Assembly (NCBI GenBank): GCA_947258425.1
Contig: CAMYIG010000020.1
Coordinates: forward strand, 1 to 45,592
Length of the DNA stretch: 45,592 nucleotides
Direction: 5' to 3'
Origin: SZUA-76 sp945787585
GTDB lineage: Bacteria; Pseudomonadota; Gammaproteobacteria; SZUA-140
Position numbers and translations under genes: made by a program. The notes under the pieces are model-generated. The model made no database searches. It had not been told where the DNA came from and was given only the letters and a program-made list of their open reading frames with translations. Within the stretch, counting starts at the first letter, position 1, and each line of letters opens with the position of its first letter. Of the stretch, positions 8,909 to 16,264 are shown in pieces.

Positions 8909-9254
8909 CGGTTTTATGTTTTGGTGGCAGTTTCTATAGTTATATTTGGCGGGTTAACTTTTATATCGCACTTGATGCGGGCAAAAGATATCTCGCCTCG
9001 GGTGTAAAGTTCAGCTGCCATCCCGGGCTCATTCGAAACATCATGTATGTTTTATTGAAAATATAATCAGAAATTATGTTAACGGTAACGCAATACATTT
9101 ACTTTAGTAGAAATTGAGTAAGGAAGGTTACTCTTTGGTATGAGCGGCTATTTTGAGGGTGGCAGAAATGCCCGCTTCGAGGGTGTCTGTGGCGCGTTGC
9201 ATTATACTAACTTACTGTATTGTTTAAATAATCTGGAGTGATTGGTTTTAAGGT
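8909..9254. other. Intergenic region upstream of the GGDEF-EAL gene and tRNA-Gly
   Basis: About 350 bases separate the start of the cyclic-di-GMP gene from the tRNA promoter. I see no supported ORF, repeat or hairpin terminator in it. It must hold the leftward promoter of the GGDEF-EAL gene, but I could not single one out. Confidence 0.4.
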
Positions 9255-9283
9255 GTTACATTCAGTGGCTTATTCGTTAGAAT
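9255..9283 (+). promoter_or_regulatory. Probable promoter of tRNA-Gly
   Basis: GTTACA (9255-9260) and TAGAAT (9278-9283) are 17 bases apart and are followed by a GC-rich discriminator (CTGGGCGGC), typical of growth-rate and stringent control of stable RNA. It ends about 20 bases before the tRNA. Confidence 0.5.
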
Positions 9284-9303
9284 CTGGGCGGCTACGGCGT
9301 TAT

Positions 9304-9377
9304 GCGGGTGTAGTTCAATGGTAGAACTTTAGCTTCCCAAGCTAATAGCGTGGGTTCGATTCCCATCACCCGCTCCA
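9304..9377 (+). tRNA. glyU: tRNA-Gly (anticodon CCC)
   Basis: A 74-base cloverleaf including an encoded CCA end. The acceptor arms GCGGGTG and CACCCGC pair. The anticodon stem TTAGC/GCTAA encloses the loop TTCCCAA, giving anticodon CCC, and the T-loop is TTCGATT. It strongly resembles E. coli glyU. It reads GGG codons. Confidence 0.95.
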
Positions 9378-9419
9378 CTATTTATACGGCCTCCTGGTCT
9401 CGGCGCACTCTTTTTAGCG

Positions 9420-9518
9420 TTAACCAATCACGCCAAAAAGATAAAGCATCAGGGTGATAGTCGCTGTGCCGGATACCAACAACAGTAATAGAATAAAGAT
9501 CGCAAAAGCGCCTCGCAT
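9420..9518 (-). CDS. 32-residue single-pass membrane microprotein
   Basis: A small ORF of 32 codons on the minus strand, preceded by GGAG eight bases before its ATG. It starts MRGAFAIFILLLLL and is almost wholly hydrophobic, with one predicted membrane helix and a short LMLYLFGVIG tail. It begins 18 bases after the stop of the upstream membrane/zinc-ribbon gene, so both probably share a transcript. No family is recognised. The good ribosome-binding site, the operon-like spacing and the uninterrupted hydrophobic content favour a real gene, but conservation in relatives has not been tested. Confidence 0.5.
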   Translation of the reverse strand: MRGAFAIFILLLLLVSGTATITLMLYLFGVIG

Positions 9519-9536
9519 GATAGTTTCTCCAGTCGC

Positions 9537-9944
9537 TTAAGCGGATGTAGTGGTGGCTTCGCCCTGTGGGTCATCGATCAACTGTACCGGGTCGTTATTG
9601 GCCGAGCAGTAGGTCCACATGGGTAGTGTGTCAGAAGGTTCAAGATGGATTGATGACGGCTGTTTGCAGGTTGGACATTCGCCATTAGCGCTGCTGGGAT
9701 GTTCGGCCATCTGATAGCGCTTGTAGGCGATGATCGGGCCTGCAATCAGAAAGCCTGGCACCAGTACAAAGTGAGCCAGCGGGATAAATACCGTCACAAT
9801 GGCAAGGCCCCACAACAGCGCCAGTATTTTGATCGCGCGTGAGGTGCGTTCCTGCGGCGAATAGGTGGTGATATTAAGTTGCCCGATGTTGCTCTGATTA
9901 TCTGCATTTTCGATGCGAATGGTGCGATGTATCGTTGTGCTCAT
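9537..9944 (-). CDS. Small membrane protein with a C-terminal zinc-ribbon-like segment
   Basis: 135 residues, no confident family. The N-terminal 35 residues are polar, then two hydrophobic stretches (about 40-65 and 68-80) suggest a hairpin membrane anchor. The C-terminal third holds a CPTC knuckle followed by YCSANN about 30 residues later. That gives only three cysteines, so a partial or His-completed zinc site is possible. A 32-codon microprotein follows it 18 bases downstream. The function is unknown; a structural or regulatory membrane protein is the most that can be said. Confidence 0.6.
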   Translation of the reverse strand: MSTTIHRTIRIENADNQSNIGQLNITTYSPQERTSRAIKILALLWGLAIVTVFIPLAHFVLVPGFLIAGPIIAYKRYQMAEHPSSANGECPTCKQPSSIHLEPSDTLPMWTYCSANNDPVQLIDDPQGEATTTSA

Positions 9945-10104
9945 GGCTGCGTCGCCTGTTAAACTGTTAGTTATCTATCATGAGTGGAATTTGCAGTGGG
10001 TAAATATACATCATGGTCACGATAGCGCAAGCCGAGCGGTGACGACAACTTAAAATGTCAGCTGTACCATCGCGTGTAAAGTGTGTTTAAGGGAGAGGTT
10101 CGAT

Positions 10105-12330
10105 ATGAAAAAGGCGTTTAAAATCATTGCTTCACTGGTCGGTTTGTTGCTGGTTCTGCTGATCGCGGCGATGCTGATTATTCCGCTGGTCTTTAACCCT
10201 AATGATCATAAGGGAGAGATTGAGCAGCAGGTGATGGACGCGACCGGACGCGAGCTGAAGATTAATGACGATATTGAACTAACACTCTTTCCGTGGATTG
10301 GCGTGTCACTCGGCGAGGTGGCACTCGGCAATGCAGCGGGCTTTGATGAGGCGCACTTTGCGCGCATCAAACGCGCCGATGTCAAATTACGGCTGATGCC
10401 GCTGCTAAGTCAGCGGGTGGAGGCCAGCACGGTGATCCTGCACGGTCTGCGCCTTAACCTCGCCATTGCGGAAGATGGCACCACCAACTGGGATGATCTG
10501 GCGGGTGAGCCGGAATCTGACACACCTGCGGTAACCCCGGATTCCACGATGACAGATACAGCAGCGCCATCATCACCCGGTATCGGCCTCGCGGCGCTGG
10601 CGATCGGCGGCCTCCATATCGAAGATGCCGAGGTCCATTATGACGACAAAGCGAGTGGTGTTCGTTATGCAGTAAAACAGCTGAGCCTGAAGACTGGGCC
10701 GGTCTCACTGAATGCCCCGCTGGATGTCGCCTTCAGCAGCCAGTTTGAAGCCTCAGAGCCTGCAATGAGTGGGCAGATCGAACTAAAGACACGCGTCCAG
10801 TTTGATCTTAATAATGAGCGTTACAGCTTCAAGGCAACCACACTGGATGCCACCGTGCGCGGCAGCGATCTGCCACAGGGCGCGGCTGAGGTTAATTTTG
10901 CTGCCGACATTGATGTGGATATGCAGCAACAGACCGCCGCACTGTCGGCCTTTCGCTTAACCAGCTATGGCGTTGAGTTGAGTGGCGCAGTTGATGCGAC
11001 CCAGATTCTGGGCGATGTCGCATTCGACGGCACTTTACTGGTCGCTGAATTTAACCCGAAGGCTGTGATGCAGACATTTGAGATCGCGCCGCCTGAGACG
11101 GCCGATGCCACCGCGATGAGCAGTATGCAGCTCGCAACGAGCATCAACGGTACGTTGCAGCAATACAATCTACAGGATCTTCAGGTCATCCTCGATCAGA
11201 GCCGTATCGAGGGTGATGTGCAGCTGGCGATCTCCGATGCACCGATGCCTGCGGTGAACTATGCGTTGACCATCGATCAGATCGATGCCGATCGTTACCT
11301 GCCACCCGTGGTTGAAGCGAGCGAAGCGACAGCGTCTGGCGCAGCTACGCCTGCACCGATGGCGACGCCGGCTAGCGGTGCCGGAGCCGCGGCCTCAACA
11401 CTGCCGCTGGAGACGCTGCGTGAACTCAACGTCAACGGCACCTTTGATATCGGTAAATTGAAACTCTCCGCGCTGAACCTGAGCGAGATCAAAACCAAAG
11501 TGGCCGCGAAGGCCGGTGTGATCCGCATGCACCCGATCAGCGCCAGGCTCTATCAGGGGCAGTATCAGGGGGATATCAAACTCGACGCGCGCGGTGATGT
11601 GCTGAAGCTCACGCTTAATGAAGCGATGAAGCAGATTCATGTCGGCCCGCTGCTCAAAGATTATATGGGCGATGACAAGGTGCGCGGCGTCGGTACCATC
11701 CTCGCCAAACTGAGCGCCAGCGGTGAGACACCGGAGGCGATTACCAAAACGCTTAATGGTACCGCCAGCATTGCGTTTGTCGATGGTGCAGTCAAGGGCG
11801 TGAATATCGTACAGATGATCCGCGAGGCACAGGCAAAACTTAAAGGCGAAACGCTACCACCCGCCAGTGGCGAATATAAAGATACTGACTTTGCCGAGAT
11901 GAAGGCCTCATTCAATATCACCAATGGTCTGGTCAAAAACAGTGACCTGTCGATCAAATCACCCTTTATCCGCGTGGGCGGAGAAGGGCAGGTCAACCTT
12001 GTCACTGAAACCATCGACTATCTGGTGAAGACAGTGATTACCAAAGCGGAACAAGGGCAGGGGGGCGCGGAGCTGGATGCGCTGCGTGGGCTGACGATCC
12101 CGGTGCGTGTCGGCGGCACCTTTGCCGCACCTACGTTTAAACCGGAGCTGGGCGATCTGCTAAAGGCGCAGGCGAAGCAGGCGTTGGACGCAGAGAAGGC
12201 GAAAGTGCAGGCCGAACTTGAGCAGCTTGAGGCCGAAAAGAAGGCTGAAATCCAGCAAAAAATCGAGGCCGAAAAGGCGCGTGCTGAGGATAAGATGAAA
12301 GATAAATTGAAAGGGCTGTTTGGCAGATAG
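10105..12330 (+). CDS. asmA: AsmA family protein
   Basis: AsmA-like proteins are inner-membrane-anchored periplasmic proteins related to the bridge-like lipid transporters YhdP/TamB, implicated in phospholipid transport or outer-membrane assembly. The 741-residue product begins MKKAFKIIASLVG with one membrane helix (about 7-30). It carries the classic AsmA N-terminal signature (TGRELKINDDIELTLFPW, then VSLGEVALGNA) and the conserved C-terminal region near residues 540-690 (AFVDGAVKGVNIVQMIREAQ). It ends in a Lys/Glu/Ala-rich coiled coil. ATG 10105 is preceded by GGGAGAGG. The mutY start follows six bases after its stop, so asmA, mutY and yggX form an operon. Confidence 0.9.
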   Translation: MKKAFKIIASLVGLLLVLLIAAMLIIPLVFNPNDHKGEIEQQVMDATGRELKINDDIELTLFPWIGVSLGEVALGNAAGFDEAHFARIKRADVKLRLMPLLSQRVEASTVILHGLRLNLAIAEDGTTNWDDLAGEPESDTPAVTPDSTMTDTAAPSSPGIGLAALAIGGLHIEDAEVHYDDKASGVRYAVKQLSLKTGPVSLNAPLDVAFSSQFEASEPAMSGQIELKTRVQFDLNNERYSFKATTLDATVRGSDLPQGAAEVNFAADIDVDMQQQTAALSAFRLTSYGVELSGAVDATQILGDVAFDGTLLVAEFNPKAVMQTFEIAPPETADATAMSSMQLATSINGTLQQYNLQDLQVILDQSRIEGDVQLAISDAPMPAVNYALTIDQIDADRYLPPVVEASEATASGAATPAPMATPASGAGAAASTLPLETLRELNVNGTFDIGKLKLSALNLSEIKTKVAAKAGVIRMHPISARLYQGQYQGDIKLDARGDVLKLTLNEAMKQIHVGPLLKDYMGDDKVRGVGTILAKLSASGETPEAITKTLNGTASIAFVDGAVKGVNIVQMIREAQAKLKGETLPPASGEYKDTDFAEMKASFNITNGLVKNSDLSIKSPFIRVGGEGQVNLVTETIDYLVKTVITKAEQGQGGAELDALRGLTIPVRVGGTFAAPTFKPELGDLLKAQAKQALDAEKAKVQAELEQLEAEKKAEIQQKIEAEKARAEDKMKDKLKGLFGR

Positions 12331-12336
12331 CAGCAC

Positions 12337-13413
12337 ATGAGTCATCAGCCTTTCAGTACACGCCTGCTGGCGTGGTTCGAGCAGCACGGCCGTAAAGACC
12401 TGCCGTGGCAGCAGAACCCGACGCCGTACCGCGTGTGGGTCTCGGAGATCATGTTGCAGCAGACGCAGGTGGCGACGGTGATCCCCTATTTTGAGCGCTT
12501 TATGGCGAGCTTTCCCGATGTGGCCACGCTCGCCGCGGCGACTCAGGATGAGGTGCTGCACCATTGGGCGGGGCTTGGCTACTATGCGCGCGGACGCAAT
12601 CTGCATAAAGCGGCGCAGACAATCTGTGACCAACACGGCGGCCACTTTCCCGAGACTATCGATGAAGTGATCGCACTGCCGGGGATTGGTCGTTCGACTG
12701 CGGGCGCGATTCTGTCGTTGTCACTGGGGCAGTATCATCCGATTCTCGACGGCAACGTCAAACGCGTGCTGGCACGTCACTGCGCCATTGATGGCTGGCC
12801 CGGCACACCGATGATCGAAAAGGCGATGTGGTTGCTGGCCGAAGAGCGCACACCAAAAAAAGATACCGCGGCCTATACCCAGGCGATTATGGATCTGGGG
12901 GCAACACTTTGTCGTCGCAGTAAGCCGTTATGTGGCGAGTGCCCGGTGTCGGATGACTGCATGGCGCTGGCCGCAGCGCTGGTCGACCAGCTGCCGACGC
13001 CGAAGGCGCGTAAAAAGTTACCGCTGCGCAAGGGTGTGTTGTTGGTGCTGCAAAACGACGCGGGGGAGCTGCTGTTGCAGCGTCGTCCACCGCTCGGCAT
13101 CTGGGGTGGCTTGTGGTGTTTTCCGGAGGGTCCGATTACGACGGAAGCGGATCCGATTGATAATGTTGAAGTGAAAGCGTGGTGTCGTGCCGAACTGGGG
13201 TGTGATCTGTTGAGCCTGCAAACGGGTGCCGCGCAGCGCCACACCTTCAGCCATTACCACTATGAGGTCACCCCGCTGCATGGCCATGCAAAGGCTGTGG
13301 AAAGCATGGTCATGGATGACGATTCGCGCCTCTGGTACAATCCCGCCTCAATTACGGCGCTTGGTCTGGCCGCGCCGGTGCGGCGGGTCATCGATCAGGC
13401 CGTATTTGATTAA
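12337..13413 (+). CDS. mutY: A/G-specific adenine DNA glycosylase MutY
   Basis: MutY removes adenine mispaired with 8-oxoguanine. The 358-residue protein keeps the catalytic Glu37 in SEIMLQQTQV, a helix-hairpin-helix with the LPGIGRSTAGAI segment, and the catalytic-loop Asp in HPILDGNVKR. The 4Fe-4S cluster ligands are Cys192, Cys199, Cys202 and Cys208, with the exact C-X6-C-X2-C-X5-C spacing and the E. coli numbering. The C-terminal third is the NUDIX-like 8-oxoG recognition domain. It lies six bases after asmA and 36 bases before yggX, matching the common mutY-yggX linkage. Confidence 0.97.
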   Translation: MSHQPFSTRLLAWFEQHGRKDLPWQQNPTPYRVWVSEIMLQQTQVATVIPYFERFMASFPDVATLAAATQDEVLHHWAGLGYYARGRNLHKAAQTICDQHGGHFPETIDEVIALPGIGRSTAGAILSLSLGQYHPILDGNVKRVLARHCAIDGWPGTPMIEKAMWLLAEERTPKKDTAAYTQAIMDLGATLCRRSKPLCGECPVSDDCMALAAALVDQLPTPKARKKLPLRKGVLLVLQNDAGELLLQRRPPLGIWGGLWCFPEGPITTEADPIDNVEVKAWCRAELGCDLLSLQTGAAQRHTFSHYHYEVTPLHGHAKAVESMVMDDDSRLWYNPASITALGLAAPVRRVIDQAVFD

Positions 13414-13449
13414 ACTGGTTTTAGTGTTGAGTGTCCCAAGGAGTCGAAG

Positions 13450-13722
13450 ATGTCACGAATGGTCGAATGTGTAGTGTTGAAAAAGGAGGCCCCTGGCCTG
13501 CAGTACGCCCCTTATCCCGGTGATCTGGGGGTGCGCATCTATCAGCAGGCGTCGGCCGAGGCGTGGCAGATGTGGCTCAAGCAGCAGACGATGCTGATCA
13601 ACGAGAACCGACTGGTGCCGATGGAGCCGCGCGCGCGTAAGTTTCTTGAAGACGAAATGGAGAAGTTTTTCTTTGGTGGCGGCTCAGAAATCCCAGAAGG
13701 GTATGTCCCACCAGAAAGTTAG
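13450..13722 (+). CDS. yggX: Probable Fe(II)-trafficking protein YggX
   Basis: YggX is a small cytosolic protein tied to protection of iron-sulfur clusters during oxidative stress. The 90-residue product shows the family's conserved CVVLKKEAPGLQYAPYPG start with its single N-terminal cysteine, the WQMWLKQQTMLINENRL core, and the YVPPES tail. AAGGAG precedes the ATG. Its place right after mutY, itself an Fe-S enzyme, is conserved in gammaproteobacteria. A strong terminator follows. Confidence 0.95.
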   Translation: MSRMVECVVLKKEAPGLQYAPYPGDLGVRIYQQASAEAWQMWLKQQTMLINENRLVPMEPRARKFLEDEMEKFFFGGGSEIPEGYVPPES

Positions 13723-13732
13723 GGTCTGCCCG

Positions 13733-13762
13733 AAAACAATGCTTCGGCATTGTTTTATTTTT
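13733..13762 (+). terminator. Intrinsic terminator after yggX
   Basis: AAAACAATGC (13733-13742) and GCATTGTTTT (13747-13756) form a perfect 10-bp stem closed by a TTCG tetraloop and followed by ATTTTT. It ends the asmA-mutY-yggX operon and, because the stem is AT-symmetric, could also serve the convergent gene. Confidence 0.9.
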
Positions 13763-13773
13763 ATCTGATTGAA

Positions 13774-14802
13774 TTAATTAGCATCCCGCGCACAACGAAA
13801 GCCGACATCGGTACTTGCAGTCTCTGGCGCTGTGTGGGCGCGGCGCGCTGCACGGAAGAAGGTGCTGAGGCCGTAGTGACCCATGCCGGCACCACCGCCC
13901 TTCACTATGCGGTGCTGTTTGCTGTAATTGGGATCCTCGAAGTCTGATCCTTCATAGGGCTGATAAAGATCGGCCACCCACTCAGAGACGTTGCCGCCGA
14001 GATCAAACACACCGTAAAATGAAACATCTTTGGGGAAACTGCCGGGCGGCATGATCGATTCGTCATCTTCCTGTGCTGGGTTTTCGCCCGAATTGGCCAG
14101 CCCCTGTGCCCATTCAGCCCCCCACGGAAATTCATTACCATCGGGGCCGCGTGCCGCCTTTTCCCACTCCGCTTCTGTTGGCAGGCGTTTGCCGATCCAA
14201 TGGCAGTAAGCATCCGCATCGAACCAGTTCACTGCTGTCGCCGCCAGTGTGTCGCGCTGCGCTTGTTTGGCAAATAGTGCGTCGAGCAGCTCTGCTTTAT
14301 CCAGTACTGTGGGGTCGAGGTCGAGGTTGAAATAATCGGTGGCGATCCAGCGCAGGTTATCGATATGGGCGTTGCGCAGTTTATCATCACGCACGTTATA
14401 GCCATTTTGAACCCACGCCTGGGGTTCCATGCGGCCTGTACTCGTGATAAAGGCTTTGTACTCCGCGTTGGTCACCTCATATTTATCGATGATAAAGGCG
14501 GGCAGTTCCATTGTATGTTGGGGGTGTTCGTTGAGGAACAGTGGTGTGACAAAGCCGTAACGTTCCTGTAGCCCTTCATTATCGATCTTATTACTACCGC
14601 GGATGAACGGCCCGGCCGGAATCAACACTTCGCGTTCGCCGGGCGGTATGGCCATCTCCGTTGGGGCTGCATGGTTGGCTGTTGGCGTGATTTCAACGCT
14701 ACTGACAGGGGAGGCCTGATGCGGCGACGTGGGGTTATCGCAGCCGACAAGTAGCGAGATGAGGAGTAACAGCGGCGATATTTTGAACATATGTTGAGGC
14801 AT
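13774..14802 (-). CDS. Lipoprotein with an FGE-sulfatase (SUMF1-like) domain
   Basis: About 342 residues. The N-terminus has a lipoprotein signal peptide with lipobox LVGC, so the mature protein should be lipid-anchored outside the cytoplasm. The main domain (about 60-340) has the FGE-sulfatase fold hallmarks: IPAGPFIRGS, FIIDKYEVTNAEYKAF, VNWFDADAYCHWIGKRLPTEAEWEKAARG, FDLGGNVSEWVADLY and VGFRCARD. The strand where true formylglycine-generating enzymes carry their catalytic cysteine pair reads KGGGAGMGHYGLSTFFRAARR and has none. It is therefore probably a binding or structural relative, not a sulfatase activator. No sulfatase gene is nearby. ATG 14802 or 14790 may be the start; neither has a clear ribosome-binding site. 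Confidence 0.85.
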   Translation of the reverse strand: MPQHMFKISPLLLLISLLVGCDNPTSPHQASPVSSVEITPTANHAAPTEMAIPPGEREVLIPAGPFIRGSNKIDNEGLQERYGFVTPLFLNEHPQHTMELPAFIIDKYEVTNAEYKAFITSTGRMEPQAWVQNGYNVRDDKLRNAHIDNLRWIATDYFNLDLDPTVLDKAELLDALFAKQAQRDTLAATAVNWFDADAYCHWIGKRLPTEAEWEKAARGPDGNEFPWGAEWAQGLANSGENPAQEDDESIMPPGSFPKDVSFYGVFDLGGNVSEWVADLYQPYEGSDFEDPNYSKQHRIVKGGGAGMGHYGLSTFFRAARRAHTAPETASTDVGFRCARDAN

Positions 14803-14876
14803 GCGCGGCAATATACCGCAGAACGGGGAAAATGATGAGTTTTCGATGAAAATTCAGGGTTTATAACATGTTGGGG

Positions 14877-14905
14877 TTGACTAAAAACGGCCTGCCCTGT
14901 TTAAT
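14877..14905 (+). promoter_or_regulatory. Probable promoter of tRNA-Phe
   Basis: TTGACT (14877-14882) and TTTAAT (14900-14905) are 17 bases apart, followed by a GC-rich discriminator ACGCGCTCGC, as expected for a stable-RNA promoter. It ends about 57 bases before the tRNA. Confidence 0.6.
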
Positions 14906-14962
14906 ACGCGCTCGCTGACAAAAAAGCGGCAGCAATGCCCGCAGCGATTCTGCATTACAAAT

Positions 14963-15038
<76 letters not shown>

Positions 15039-15046
15039 TGAATTTC

Positions 15047-15081
15047 AAAGGTCCGGCTGATTATTCAGACGGGCCTTTTTT
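15047..15081 (+). terminator. Intrinsic terminator of tRNA-Phe
   Basis: AAAGGTCCG pairs with CGGGCCTTT (one G-T pair), the inner stem continues as CTGA/TCAG around a TTAT loop, and a run of six T follows. It directly follows the tRNA, so the tRNA is a single-gene transcript. Confidence 0.85.
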
Positions 15082-15288
15082 GTTTCCAATGAAAGCATCT
15101 ACCAGTAATCATCATATTATTGTGGCTGTACAATACAATTTCGTTTGCAAAGCGCAGCAATAGACGAACCCCGATGTAACCAGTAACATTATCATTCAAA
15201 TTGATAATTTAACTTGAGATACAGGGAATAGTGACCGATAATACTTGTAACAACACCCCTCACGCCTCTCCATGGAAGCGCACCCCGA

Positions 15289-15338
15289 GGGGTTACTTTT
15301 TTCTGGGGCATGAAAAGTGAAACCCAGGAAAAAAGCCC
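15289..15338 (+). promoter_or_regulatory. Long hairpin enclosing the start codon of the Abi gene
   Basis: CTTTTTTCTGGG (15296-15307) pairs with CCCAGGAAAAAAG (15323-15335) with one bulge, and an outer GGGG (15289-15292) can pair with CCCC (15336-15339). The 15-base loop holds the GTG start at 15317, and the GGGG likely to act as ribosome-binding site lies in or beside the left arm. The structure could hold translation in check. This is read from sequence only. Confidence 0.5.
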
Positions 15339-16243
15339 CACCAAAAATCGCCTATCCAAAACAGGCATTAACGCTCCCGGCACAGTTACAACAGCTCAAA
15401 GACCGAGGCATTCAAGTCAATGATGATGCTCGGGCACTCCACTATCTCGGGCACCTAAACTACTACCGTCTTGGGGCATATTGGCTCCCCTACGAGCAAA
15501 ACCACGATACACATACCTTTAGGCACGGCACCCGGTTTGATGACGTACTAAACCTCTACATCTTTGACCGGGAACTCCGCCTGCTCATCATGGACGCCAT
15601 AGAACGTATAGAAGTATCCATACGCACCCAGCTTGCATATGTACTAGGCCATCAATACGGCCCCCATGCACACTTGCAACCGGTGATATTTTTTGACCCT
15701 ATCGCCTACGGTCGCAGCATCAGCAAACTAGACCAGGACAGTAAACGCTCCGGGGAAGAGTTCATCAAACACCTCACACGCAAATATGAGGAACAACTTC
15801 CTCCCATCTGGGCAGTGGTTGAGCTTATGACCATGGGCCAACTCTCCAAATGGTATGACAACCTCAAGCAACGTCGTGACCGCAAGGCCATTGCAGACAC
15901 CTACGATATTGATGAAAAAAATCTCCGCTCCTTTCTGCATCATCTAACCACGGTGCGCAATCTATGCGCCCACCACTCACGTGTGTGGAACCGGGAATTC
16001 ACCTTTACGTTCAGCGTGCCCAACAAGCGCCCAGCAAACACGCTAAGCAGCCTTCACCATGATGGCCGCATGGAACGAAAGATATACAACACACTGGTAA
16101 TGCTGGCTTACATTATGGATATCGTCAGCCTTAACCATCACTGGAAAACTCGCCTCAAAGACCTGATAAAAGAGCACAACATTAATCCATCGGCTATGGG
16201 CTTTCCTGCCGATTGGCAAACTCGCCCCATTTGGCAAACATAA
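15317..16243 (+). CDS. Abi_2 family abortive-infection protein (HEPN RNase-like)
   Basis: 308 residues, resembling the Abi_2 (AbiD/AbiF-like) family of phage abortive-infection proteins. Family features: the N-terminal segment from KQALTLPAQLQQLKDRGI to LGHLNYYRLGAYWLPY, the block FDRELRLLIMDAIERIEVSIRTQLAY, and near the C-terminus R214-N-L-C-A-H219. That last is the RX4H motif of HEPN ribonucleases. The predicted action is cutting host or phage RNA on infection. The start is GTG 15317 (an ATG at 15310 is in another frame), buried in a hairpin. The stop is 21 bases before mod, so it is probably part of one defence operon with the type III R-M genes. Confidence 0.88.
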   Translation: MKPRKKAPPKIAYPKQALTLPAQLQQLKDRGIQVNDDARALHYLGHLNYYRLGAYWLPYEQNHDTHTFRHGTRFDDVLNLYIFDRELRLLIMDAIERIEVSIRTQLAYVLGHQYGPHAHLQPVIFFDPIAYGRSISKLDQDSKRSGEEFIKHLTRKYEEQLPPIWAVVELMTMGQLSKWYDNLKQRRDRKAIADTYDIDEKNLRSFLHHLTTVRNLCAHHSRVWNREFTFTFSVPNKRPANTLSSLHHDGRMERKIYNTLVMLAYIMDIVSLNHHWKTRLKDLIKEHNINPSAMGFPADWQTRPIWQT

Positions 16244-16264
16244 TAATAAGATTGGAACCACTGA

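Noticed and set aside
15252..15292. A fourth REP-like palindrome near ACCCCTCACGCC upstream of the Abi gene
   Set aside because: Only the CCCCTCAC part resembles the element; the CCCTCTCCC/GGGAGAGGG core is missing.
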